Assembly (NCBI RefSeq): GCF_016904955.1
Contig: NZ_JADIKE010000034.1
Span: 1-64,000, forward strand
Length of the DNA stretch: 64,000 bases
Origin: Dyella flava
Lineage (GTDB): Bacteria; Pseudomonadota; Gammaproteobacteria; Xanthomonadales; Rhodanobacteraceae
Reading direction: 5' to 3'
Each line of letters begins with the position of its first letter. Within the stretch, counting starts at the first letter, position 1. The position numbers were made by a program, and so were the translations under genes. This document shows positions 24,639 to 33,298 of this stretch, piece by piece. Below the pieces are notes generated by a model. That model searched no databases. It was not told the DNA's origin and worked only from the letters and a program-made list of their open reading frames with translations.

Positions 24639-26546
24639 ATGCCCCACACCACCCCGACAACCTCAAAGCGCAGCATCGCCACCCGGATCGCCCTGGTGGT
24701 GGCGACGACGATTGCGTTCATCCTGCTCACCAGCCTGCTCGACGGCAATGACGGTGTCTCGGCCTCACAGCTGCTCTCCCAGCCCGCCTACCCGCTGGCC
24801 AATGCCATTCCTGGCGTCTTGCTCGCCTGGCTGCTGCTGGCATTGACACGCCGCACCTTGCTCTCGTTCGGCCTGGCCTATCTGGCGCAGGCGGTGATGT
24901 ATGGCGTAAATGCACTGAAAGTGGCCAACCTCGGTACACCGCTGTTGCCGGCGGATTTCCGCATGGCGGGCCAGTTGCAAAAGGGCGGGATTCACGTGCT
25001 GGGCAGCTATCTGCCGCATAGCCCGTGGCCTTATCTGGCCACGCTTGGCGGAATCGCCCTGATCGTGGCCATGTGGCGTTTCGAGCCGCCGTTGTTTGCA
25101 CGCCGCACCAGCGGCAAGCGCATCGTCACCGGCAGCCTGCTTGCCGCGACCCTGGCGACCTTGCTGGTCGGCGTACCCGGCTGGGGCAATCTGTATAACG
25201 GCCGTAAGCTTTGGCTGGAGCCATGGTCGGCAGCGGCAACCACCAGTCACTCCGGATTGGTCAGCTCGCTGGTGATGTTTCATCTGCAGGATCGCCGCAC
25301 CAAGCTGAAGGCCGATCCCTCGGCCGTAAGCAATCTGCTGGCATCCACCGGCGACGCCGTGCGAGCACGCATGCAGAAGCCGGTTGATGGCGGCACGGCG
25401 CTGCCTGACATCGTGGTGATACAGAGTGAATCGTTTTTCGATCCGAGCATCATGCACGGTTATGAAAACGCCAATCTCACGCCCAACCTGACGCGCCTGG
25501 AAGCGGAGGGCATGAGCGGACCGCTGCATGTACCGACTTTTGGCGGCGGCACGATCCGCACCGAATTCGAAGTGCTGACCGGTCTGTCCCTGCGTTATTT
25601 CAGCAATATGCAGTTCCCGTATCTGCAATTGAGCGACAAGGTGGTGCCGAGCATGGTGCGCACCCTGCGTTCGCACGGCTACGAAACGATCGCCATCCAC
25701 GGCAACGATCCGACCTTCTGGAATCGCAACACCGCTTTCAAGGCGCTGGGCTTTGATCGCTTCGTATCCCAATCCGCTTTTCCGGCCAATGCTGCGATGG
25801 ACGGCAAGTACATGGCCGATAGCGCGATGACCGACGAGATCCTGGCGCAACTGAAAGATTCCGGGCCGCCGCAATTCCTGTTTGCGATCAGCCTGGAAGC
25901 GCACGGCCCGTACGACGTCACGCCGAAGGATGTCGCCGCGCGCGACGCTATTCCGGTGCCGGCCGCGGTCGATGCGAAAGACAGAGTCGAAGTACAGAAC
26001 TACCTCTATCACATGCAGCACGCCGACCAGCAACTCGGCCGGCTCGCCGAACTGCTGGCCAAGCGTAGCCGTCCAACCTTGCTGCTGTTCTATGGCGATC
26101 ATCTACCCGGCTTGAACGGCGCTTATCACGCGACCGGCTTCGTCAACGGCCAGGACATGCTTGGCCAGGCTGGAACCTGGTTGCTGGTCGATCCGCGCAA
26201 TCCGGGCCAGGCGCAGCGCGTCGACATGGCCTCATGGATGTTGCCCGGACTGCTGCTTGAGCGCGCTGGCATTCACGACGATGCCTACTACGCACTGACC
26301 CAGGTGCTTGCTCCTTCGCTAGCCACGCTGACGCGCGCACCGGGCGCGGCACCGGTGCTTGAGGACGCACAGCAGAAGCAGTTTGATAGCGAAATGGCCA
26401 GCGTGGCGGTACTGCGCATGAAGGGCAAACTGGACAAGCTGCTACCGGCAAATCTGCTGCCTGCCAGCACGACCGTGGCAAAGCAGGACGATAACGAAGA
26501 CCAGGGCGGTATGGCAGCTTCGGCAGCGATGGGAATACATCGCTGA
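24639..26546 (+). CDS. LtaS-like membrane phosphoglycerol transferase (sulfatase superfamily)
   Basis: 635 residues. About five membrane helices occupy residues 10-190, followed by an extracytoplasmic alkaline phosphatase/sulfatase-fold domain. Active-site features of the LTA-synthase group are visible: the metal-binding Glu in IVVIQSESFFDP, the nucleophile Thr in FGGGTIRTEFEVLTG (near residue 308), and later IHGNDPTFWNR and LLLFYGDHLPG. Gram-negative members transfer phosphoglycerol or phosphoethanolamine to periplasmic glucans or other envelope glycans. The target here is unknown. Its ribosome site is weak (GGACTGC). It ends 6 bases from the convergent small gene at 26553. Confidence 0.85.
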   Translation: MPHTTPTTSKRSIATRIALVVATTIAFILLTSLLDGNDGVSASQLLSQPAYPLANAIPGVLLAWLLLALTRRTLLSFGLAYLAQAVMYGVNALKVANLGTPLLPADFRMAGQLQKGGIHVLGSYLPHSPWPYLATLGGIALIVAMWRFEPPLFARRTSGKRIVTGSLLAATLATLLVGVPGWGNLYNGRKLWLEPWSAAATTSHSGLVSSLVMFHLQDRRTKLKADPSAVSNLLASTGDAVRARMQKPVDGGTALPDIVVIQSESFFDPSIMHGYENANLTPNLTRLEAEGMSGPLHVPTFGGGTIRTEFEVLTGLSLRYFSNMQFPYLQLSDKVVPSMVRTLRSHGYETIAIHGNDPTFWNRNTAFKALGFDRFVSQSAFPANAAMDGKYMADSAMTDEILAQLKDSGPPQFLFAISLEAHGPYDVTPKDVAARDAIPVPAAVDAKDRVEVQNYLYHMQHADQQLGRLAELLAKRSRPTLLLFYGDHLPGLNGAYHATGFVNGQDMLGQAGTWLLVDPRNPGQAQRVDMASWMLPGLLLERAGIHDDAYYALTQVLAPSLATLTRAPGAAPVLEDAQQKQFDSEMASVAVLRMKGKLDKLLPANLLPASTTVAKQDDNEDQGGMAASAAMGIHR

Positions 26547-26552
26547 TCGTAT

Positions 26553-27122
26553 TTATTTATTTCTTGGCAGCCAGGCTGCGAACTTAACCGGATGCAACAC
26601 ATCCGCGTCGATGACCTTGCGCGACCCAGGTTTCAAGGCATCGCCATTCGGATCATCATTCTGCACCCAGCTTTCGACAATTTCCTTGTGGAATAGCCAG
26701 GTGTGTTGCCTGGCGTCATAGTGAAAGGTGATGTAGTCGGTCCAGTGATCGCCACACGCCACACTGTTCTGCACCGTGAAGTAGCGGTTCTTGATAACCA
26801 GTCCATCTTCGCCATCGTCGAAAGGATCGCACTGGCCGCCTTCGTCAGCGCGCATCACGACGTGATCATTGCGTGCGGCCAGCGTGAAGCTGTTGTCGGG
26901 ATTCTGGACGTAGATCAGCAAGGGGCGTGGTGACGGGTTATCGCTGGTGTCGTTGGTGTGATGGATCACCACCAGGTAATCGGTGTGGCCCTCGTCATGA
27001 AGCTGACCGGCCGCATACGTCATCACCTCGTAGCCTTTGGGTATCTTGCTGACAATGCCAGATGGCAGCTCTGCGGCGCGAAGCGGAAGCGCCAGCAACG
27101 CCAGTACCAGCGTGCATTTCAT
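26553..27122 (-). CDS. Exported hypothetical protein
   Basis: 189 residues. A signal peptide (MKCTLVLALLALPLRAAELP) is followed by a domain with strands such as HTDYLVVIHHTN, LLIYVQNPDNSF and WTDYITFHYDARQHTWLFHKE. Acidic stretches (DPFDDGEDG) resemble FG-GAP-like or beta-propeller calcium loops. I do not recognise a named family. The start at 27122 is chosen because GAGGA lies 6 bases upstream; an ATG four codons earlier is possible. The protein is probably periplasmic. It converges on the LtaS-like gene. Confidence 0.65.
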   Translation of the reverse strand: MKCTLVLALLALPLRAAELPSGIVSKIPKGYEVMTYAAGQLHDEGHTDYLVVIHHTNDTSDNPSPRPLLIYVQNPDNSFTLAARNDHVVMRADEGGQCDPFDDGEDGLVIKNRYFTVQNSVACGDHWTDYITFHYDARQHTWLFHKEIVESWVQNDDPNGDALKPGSRKVIDADVLHPVKFAAWLPRNK

Positions 27123-27246
27123 CTTCGTCCTCATTAAAAGCCCTTTGACAGCGACATGGCCGGCGTTGCGACGCTGCACACGCGGGCAAGCCTGATGAGT
27201 TGCCGCCAACGAATTTACGCAGTTCCGGCTTGCCATCGGAAGCCTG

Positions 27247-27738
27247 CTAGCGAAGCGGTTGTGCCGGAATATTCAACCGCGCCATCCACCAGATCCAGAA
27301 CAGCACGAAGAATGGCCCCAGCGCAGCGAATATCTTTATCGCTGTTTCCGACAACGGCGCACGACGACTGCCTAGGTTGGCGTTGTAGAGCTGGAAGGCT
27401 TGCACCTTGCGCGCCCCGCCGGCAAACCATACCCAACCGGCATAGACCAGCGTCAAAACAAAGATCGTACCGAGCCAAAGGATCACATACGGATTGCGAT
27501 CCGCCGGACGCAGAAACGCGAACACGGACGGAACCCCGCCGCCAAGAATGCCCCAACCCATGATCAGCCACGGAAGGCACGAGAGGATGGCAAACCATTG
27601 GGCGCAAGCCTCGCCCGATTGCTTTTCCGTTGGACTCAAATCGGTCAGCGCGCGGATGCGACGGCGCATGGCCAGATACTTCGCCAGCGCCACGGCAATG
27701 CAGATTGCCCAAAAATACCGGGACATTAGGTCGAACAT
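27247..27738 (-). CDS. Hypothetical inner membrane protein
   Basis: 163 residues with about four hydrophobic segments (YFWAICIAVALAKYL; WFAILSCLPWLIMGWGILGG; VILWLGTIFVLTLVYAGWVWF; IFAALGPFFVLFWIWWMA). The family is unknown. The start at 27738 is supported by AGGGGG 6 bases upstream; longer in-frame starts lack this. The gene sits between the exported protein at 26553 and groEL, all on the minus strand, but a strong terminator separates it from groEL. Confidence 0.6.
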   Translation of the reverse strand: MFDLMSRYFWAICIAVALAKYLAMRRRIRALTDLSPTEKQSGEACAQWFAILSCLPWLIMGWGILGGGVPSVFAFLRPADRNPYVILWLGTIFVLTLVYAGWVWFAGGARKVQAFQLYNANLGSRRAPLSETAIKIFAALGPFFVLFWIWWMARLNIPAQPLR

Positions 27739-27873
27739 GACACCCCCTGTGGCGGTCTGCGCTGGCATCGACGGCGCAAGCGTCCATCGCAGAACGATGC
27801 CGATCGTCTCGCTGATGAACTTTCTCATCATCACGCTCGGCTACGCAATGCACTGGACGCATGCTCGGCGCGC

Positions 27874-27907
27874 AAAAGAAAACCCCGCTTGCGCGGGGTT
27901 TTCTTTT
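27874..27907 (-). terminator. groEL terminator
   Basis: A 15-bp stem (27874-27888 with 27893-27907) with a TTGC loop. The GC core CCCCGC/GCGGGG is extended by A-rich and T-rich arms, so it can work in both directions. It lies 26 bases past the groEL stop codon. Confidence 0.9.
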
Positions 27908-27932
27908 GAAACATTGCGTTGGAATGCAGGAC

Positions 27933-29588
<1,656 letters not shown>

Positions 29589-29689
29589 TCAAAAAATTTA
29601 AATTAAATGCGGAAAATCTAGCGAGAAAACTGCGGAAGGAGCCGAAGGCGACGAGGTGCGGCTTTGCTTTTCGCACGTGTCGCGTCGAA

Positions 29690-29983
29690 TCAGCCTTCGA
29701 TAACAGCCACGATGTCGTCTTCCTTCAGGAAGACCAGCTCTTCGCCGTCGATCTTGATTTCCTGGCCGGCGTACTTGCCGAACAGCACCACTTCGCCGGT
29801 CTTGACCGACATCGGACGGACCTTGCCGTCTTCCAGGATGCGGCCCTCACCGGCGGCGATGACCTTGCCGCGGGTCTGCTTTTCGGTGGCGCTATCAGGG
29901 ATCACGATGCCGCCGGCGGAGACACGCTCCTCTTCCAGGCGCTTAACGATGACGCGATCGTGCAGCGGACGCAGTTTGCTCAT
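29690..29983 (-). CDS. groS: 10 kDa co-chaperonin GroES
   Basis: 97 residues. [32 protein letters not shown] carries the mobile loop that binds GroEL, and the chain ends [27 protein letters not shown]. It is the lid of the GroEL chamber. First gene of the groES-groEL operon; the CIRCE box and a sigma70-like promoter lie 75-130 bases upstream. Confidence 0.98.
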   Translation of the reverse strand: MSKLRPLHDRVIVKRLEEERVSAGGIVIPDSATEKQTRGKVIAAGEGRILEDGKVRPMSVKTGEVVLFGKYAGQEIKIDGEELVFLKEDDIVAVIEG

Positions 29984-30058
29984 GGGATGAACTCCAGCTA
30001 TGACTTTGGTTTGGATGGAAAATTTTTGACCCCGGTCCGGCCCTGAGGAGGCGTGCTG

Positions 30059-30085
30059 TTAGCACTCGGAGTGGGTGAGTGCCAA
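30059..30085 (-). promoter_or_regulatory. CIRCE operator of groESL
   Basis: Read on the minus strand, it is TTGGCACTC, nine bases, GAGTGCTAA. It differs from the HrcA-binding CIRCE consensus TTAGCACTC-N9-GAGTGCTAA at one position. It lies directly downstream of the -10 box, the usual place for repression by HrcA. Confidence 0.93.
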
Positions 30086-30112
30086 TTCTAGCCACCAAAA
30101 AAACCCCTGCAA
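30085..30112 (-). promoter_or_regulatory. groESL sigma70-type promoter
   Basis: On the minus strand: -35 TTGCAG (30112-30107), a 16-base spacer, and -10 TAGAAT (30090-30085), abutting the CIRCE element. A short hairpin followed by seven T also falls in the -35/spacer segment. Confidence 0.65.
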
Positions 30113-30195
30113 CAGGGGGCGGACGGGACTGACAACCTGAATGAGGGTGGCCGAATCGCTTTCAAGGGCAAATGAAAACAAAAAAGTCCTCCCAC

Positions 30196-30227
30196 CTCGT
30201 CGTCCCGGCCTTCGCCGGAACGACGAG
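30196..30227. repeat. Short palindromic intergenic repeat
   Basis: A 14-bp stem (30196-30209 with 30214-30227, one mismatch) with a CTTC loop and the core CCGGCCTTCGCCGG. Its minus-strand translation gives the well-known 'VPAKAGT' shadow string. A related hairpin is at 6778-6795. Confidence 0.75.
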
Positions 30228-30299
30228 TGACACGCCCCTCGACAGCGGCGCCCGAAACATCAACGATTGCATATTGCGTGAACAACAAGGGCAGCAGCA

Positions 30300-30965
30300 G
30301 TGAGTATCGAACGCTCGCTTCGCGAGGACATCGTCGCCAACGGTTTGAAACTGACCCCGTCCGGGCTGAGCCAGGGCACCTCGGGCAATCTGAGCATCCG
30401 TTTCGGTGGCGGATTCCTGATCACGCCCAGCGGCGTGCCCTACGGCGAGATCACTCCGGACGATGTGGTCTATGTGGACATGGACGGCCACTACGAGCAC
30501 AGCCGCCGCCCCTCCAGCGAATGGCGTTTTCACCGCGATATCTATGCCGCGCGCGCCGATGCGCACGCGGTGGTCCATGCGCATCCGCCCTACAGCACCG
30601 CACTGGCGATGTGCCGGATGGACATTCCTGCGGTCCATTACATGATCGCGGTCGGCGGCGGCGATTCGATTCGCTGCTCCGATTACTACACCTACGGCAC
30701 CCAGGCGCTTTCCGATGCCGTGGTGCGCGCGCTTGAAGGCCGCCTGGCCTGCCTGATGGCCAACCACGGCATGATCGCCACCGGCGCCAACATGGAACAG
30801 GCGATGTGGCGAGCCGTGGAGGTGGAAACCCTGGCCCGGCAGTACACACTCGCCATGCAGATCGGCAAGCCGGTCCTGCTTACCGATGACGAGGTGGCGC
30901 AGGCGCTGGAAAAATTCGGCAACTACGGGCTGATGTCGAAACAAATATCGACGCCCTCCCAATAG
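30300..30965 (+). CDS. Class II aldolase/adducin family protein (fuculose-phosphate aldolase-like)
   Basis: 221 residues. It has the zinc-aldolase layout of FucA/AraD: LSQGTSGNLSIR near residue 26, TPSGVPYGEI, the acid-base Glu in SSEWRFHRDIY near residue 73, the metal His pair in VVHAHPPYSTALA near 92, and the third His in LMANHGMIATG near 153. It would split a phosphorylated sugar (for example L-fuculose-1-phosphate) into dihydroxyacetone phosphate and an aldehyde. The true substrate is not evident because no kinase or isomerase partners are nearby. A GTG start at 30300 is used, with AAGGGC upstream. Confidence 0.87.
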   Translation: MSIERSLREDIVANGLKLTPSGLSQGTSGNLSIRFGGGFLITPSGVPYGEITPDDVVYVDMDGHYEHSRRPSSEWRFHRDIYAARADAHAVVHAHPPYSTALAMCRMDIPAVHYMIAVGGGDSIRCSDYYTYGTQALSDAVVRALEGRLACLMANHGMIATGANMEQAMWRAVEVETLARQYTLAMQIGKPVLLTDDEVAQALEKFGNYGLMSKQISTPSQ

Positions 30966-30990
30966 TGCTAACAGGCCCTAAGGAACCGCC

Positions 30991-31320
30991 ATGCCCAGCC
31001 CTAGCCAGGTTCTGCTCTGCTACTGCACTTGCCCCACCGCGGAAAGCGCGGCGCACCTGGCCGAGACCCTGGTCGGCGAAGCGCTGGCCGCGTGCGTGAA
31101 TCGCGTTTCCGGCATCCAGTCCACCTACCGATGGAAGGGTGAAGTGACCACGGACACTGAACAACTGCTGCTGATCAAGACCACGGCTGACCGCTTCGAG
31201 GCGCTGAAGGAACGACTGCTGGCCTTGCATCCGTATGAGTTGCCCGAGTTGATCGCCGTACCGGTGGAACGTGGACACACGGCCTATCTGGAATGGGTGC
31301 GCGCCGCTGGCGGGAGTTGA
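30991..31320 (+). CDS. cutA: Divalent cation tolerance protein CutA
   Basis: 109 residues. Family motifs are LVGEALAACVNRVSGIQSTYRWKGEV and the C-terminal YELPELIAVPVERGHTAYLEWV. CutA is a very stable trimeric cytoplasmic protein linked to copper tolerance. The AAGGA ribosome site lies 6 bases before the ATG. It starts 25 bases after the aldolase. Proximity to groESL and dsbD is common in gammaproteobacteria. Confidence 0.94.
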   Translation: MPSPSQVLLCYCTCPTAESAAHLAETLVGEALAACVNRVSGIQSTYRWKGEVTTDTEQLLLIKTTADRFEALKERLLALHPYELPELIAVPVERGHTAYLEWVRAAGGS

Positions 31321-31324
31321 TCGG

Positions 31325-31461
31325 CTGGGAGCCATCCAGGTGATCCAGCGAACCGCTTCGTCGAAACGCGCGGCATCGATCATGCCCAGTTCGAACGCCA
31401 GACTATCGATCGATGTTTCATCATCCGCATACGCCAACCGCCGCACGAGCCCAGACGCCAT
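31325..31461 (-). pseudogene. Possible degraded C-terminal fragment
   Basis: The minus strand between cutA and the GST gene reads SGLVRRLAYADDE and then DSLAFELGMIDAARFDEAV. The second part resembles the last helices of the fumarase/aspartase superfamily ('LREAALELGxxxxEEFDxxV'). There is no start or recognisable upstream body; the frame runs on into cutA antisense. It could be a relic or coincidence. Confidence 0.2.
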
Positions 31462-32164
31462 GATCGACCTTTACTTTGCCGCCACGCCGAACGGGTTGAA
31501 GGCCAAGCTCTTTTTGGAGGAGGCGCAGCTGCCTTATCGGGCGATCCCGATCAGCCTGAGCAAGGGTGAGCAATTCCGGCCTGAATTCCTGGCTATCTCG
31601 CCGAACAACAAGATCCCGGCCATCGTCGATCATCAACCGGCTGACGGCGGCGCACCGGTAACCCTGTTCGAATCCGGGGCGATCATGCTTTATCTGGCCG
31701 AAAAGACCGGCCGGCTGATGCCCAGCGATGTACGCGGACGGGCCGAGGTACTGCAGTGGCTGTTCTGGCAGGTGGCCGGACTTGGCCCGATGGCGGGACA
31801 GATCGGTCACTTCAATAGCTACGCGCCGGAAAAGGTGCCCTACGCGATCGACCGCTACACCCGCGAAACCAGCCGGCTGTATGGCGTGCTCAACCAGCGG
31901 CTGGCTGATCGTGACTTTATCGCCGGCGAATTCTCGATCGCGGACATCGCCTGCTATCCGTGGATCGTGCCGCATGCCGCGCATGGCCAGAACCTGGATA
32001 ACTTTCCGCATCTAAAGCGCTGGTTTGAAACCATGGCGGCACGGCCGGCCACGCTGCGCACCTACGAGGGCGTCGAGGACACTTACACACCTGGACAGCA
32101 ATCACTGTCGGAACAGGAACGCCGTGTCTTGTTTGGACAGGGCGAAGCCTCCACTCGCCCCTAG
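31460..32164 (+). CDS. Glutathione S-transferase family protein (YfcG/Ure2-like)
   Basis: 234 residues. The thioredoxin-fold N-domain opens MIDLYFAATPNGLKAKLFLEEA and has the glutathione-contact segment NNKIPAIVDH followed by LFESGAIMLYLAEKTG. The helical C-domain has GEFSIADIACYPWI. 'TPNG' near residue 10 and the overall layout match YfcG-type disulfide-bond oxidoreductases. The start at 31460 was chosen because the fold begins there. It is encoded after cutA and before an EamA exporter. Confidence 0.88.
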   Translation: MIDLYFAATPNGLKAKLFLEEAQLPYRAIPISLSKGEQFRPEFLAISPNNKIPAIVDHQPADGGAPVTLFESGAIMLYLAEKTGRLMPSDVRGRAEVLQWLFWQVAGLGPMAGQIGHFNSYAPEKVPYAIDRYTRETSRLYGVLNQRLADRDFIAGEFSIADIACYPWIVPHAAHGQNLDNFPHLKRWFETMAARPATLRTYEGVEDTYTPGQQSLSEQERRVLFGQGEASTRP

Positions 32165-32285
32165 CCCTTTGCCCTCATCCCGGTGAAGACCGTAGTGGCT
32201 CGATGACGGCTGCTCAGCACTCTGCTGACAGGTTCTGTCACTGCCGCGATTTAAATTCCATCATCGACCTCACCCACGCATCCGC

Positions 32286-33194
32286 ATGAAAAAGTCCGAC
32301 CTTGCCATCCTGGTCCTGCTCGGCGCTCTGTGGGGCGCATCGTTCCTGTTCATGCGCATGGGCGCCAACCAGTTCGGCGGCATGGCCTTGGCCGGCATGC
32401 GGGCCATCGGCGCGGCGGTCTGTTCGATTCCACTGGTGCTTTCGCGCGAGCGCCGGGCCGAATTGCGGGCGAACTGGTGGCCGGTCACCTTGATTGGCCT
32501 GAGCAATTCGGCCCTGCCCTTTGTGCTGTTTTCTTATGCGGCGAAAAGTCTGCCGGCGGGCCTGTCCGCCATCTTCGATGCGATCGCGCCGTTGCTGGTG
32601 GCCGCCTCCGGCTGGCTGTGGCTGGGCGAGAAGCTCAATGCCGTGCGCGCCGGCGGGCTGGTGATCGGCCTGCTCGGGGTGGGGTGGCTGATCGGCGGCA
32701 ATCTGGGCTTCGGGCATGGTGGTGCAGCGGTGGGTTGGGCCATGGCCGCGTGTGTGGGCGCCAATGTCTGCTACACCTTCGGCGCGCATTACAGCCAGCG
32801 CCGCATGCGTACCGTTACGCCGCTGACGGTCGCCATCGGCAGCCAGTTCGCCGCCGCCTTGATGCTGCTGCCCTTCACGATCTGGCAGTGGCCGGCAAAG
32901 ATGCCCGATACGCAGGCATGGATTGCCATGTTCGGGCTGGCCGCCGGCTGCACCTCGCTGGCCTATGTCCTGTTCTACCGGCTGCTGGCCCACGCCGGCA
33001 CCGCCCCGGCGATGGCGGTGCTGTACCTGATCCCGGTGTTCGGCGTGATCTGGGGCGCGCTGTTCCTGGGTGAGGCGGTCACGCTGGCGATGGCGGGTGG
33101 TTGCGTGGTTATCCTGCTCGGCGTGGCCCTGACCACCGGCATGCTGCGGCTGCGTGGTGTAACCAAGGCATGGGGTATCGCCGAAGAAGCTTAA
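32286..33194 (+). CDS. EamA-family drug/metabolite exporter
   Basis: 302 residues with ten membrane helices in two EamA repeats. The first repeat opens LAILVLLGALWGASFLFMRMGA and has the conserved AAKSLPAGLSAIFDAIAPLLVA; the second has AGTAPAMAVLYLIPVFGVIWGALFLGE. Members such as RhtA and YdcZ relatives export amino acids or other metabolites across the inner membrane. The substrate cannot be read from the sequence. The ribosome site is weak. Confidence 0.9.
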   Translation: MKKSDLAILVLLGALWGASFLFMRMGANQFGGMALAGMRAIGAAVCSIPLVLSRERRAELRANWWPVTLIGLSNSALPFVLFSYAAKSLPAGLSAIFDAIAPLLVAASGWLWLGEKLNAVRAGGLVIGLLGVGWLIGGNLGFGHGGAAVGWAMAACVGANVCYTFGAHYSQRRMRTVTPLTVAIGSQFAAALMLLPFTIWQWPAKMPDTQAWIAMFGLAAGCTSLAYVLFYRLLAHAGTAPAMAVLYLIPVFGVIWGALFLGEAVTLAMAGGCVVILLGVALTTGMLRLRGVTKAWGIAEEA

Positions 33195-33298
33195 GGCTCT
33201 GCCTGTAGCCTTAGAGGACGCCACACGGATGTCGAACGTCGGCTGGGCCATAATTGGTTTCATTCGCGCGCAAGTGCGACCCAGACGCTGGAGTTGGA

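Noticed and set aside
30096..30119. Terminator-like hairpin with seven T on the minus strand upstream of groES
   Set aside because: No minus-strand gene lies upstream to terminate, and the segment coincides with the groESL -35/spacer. Probably coincidental.
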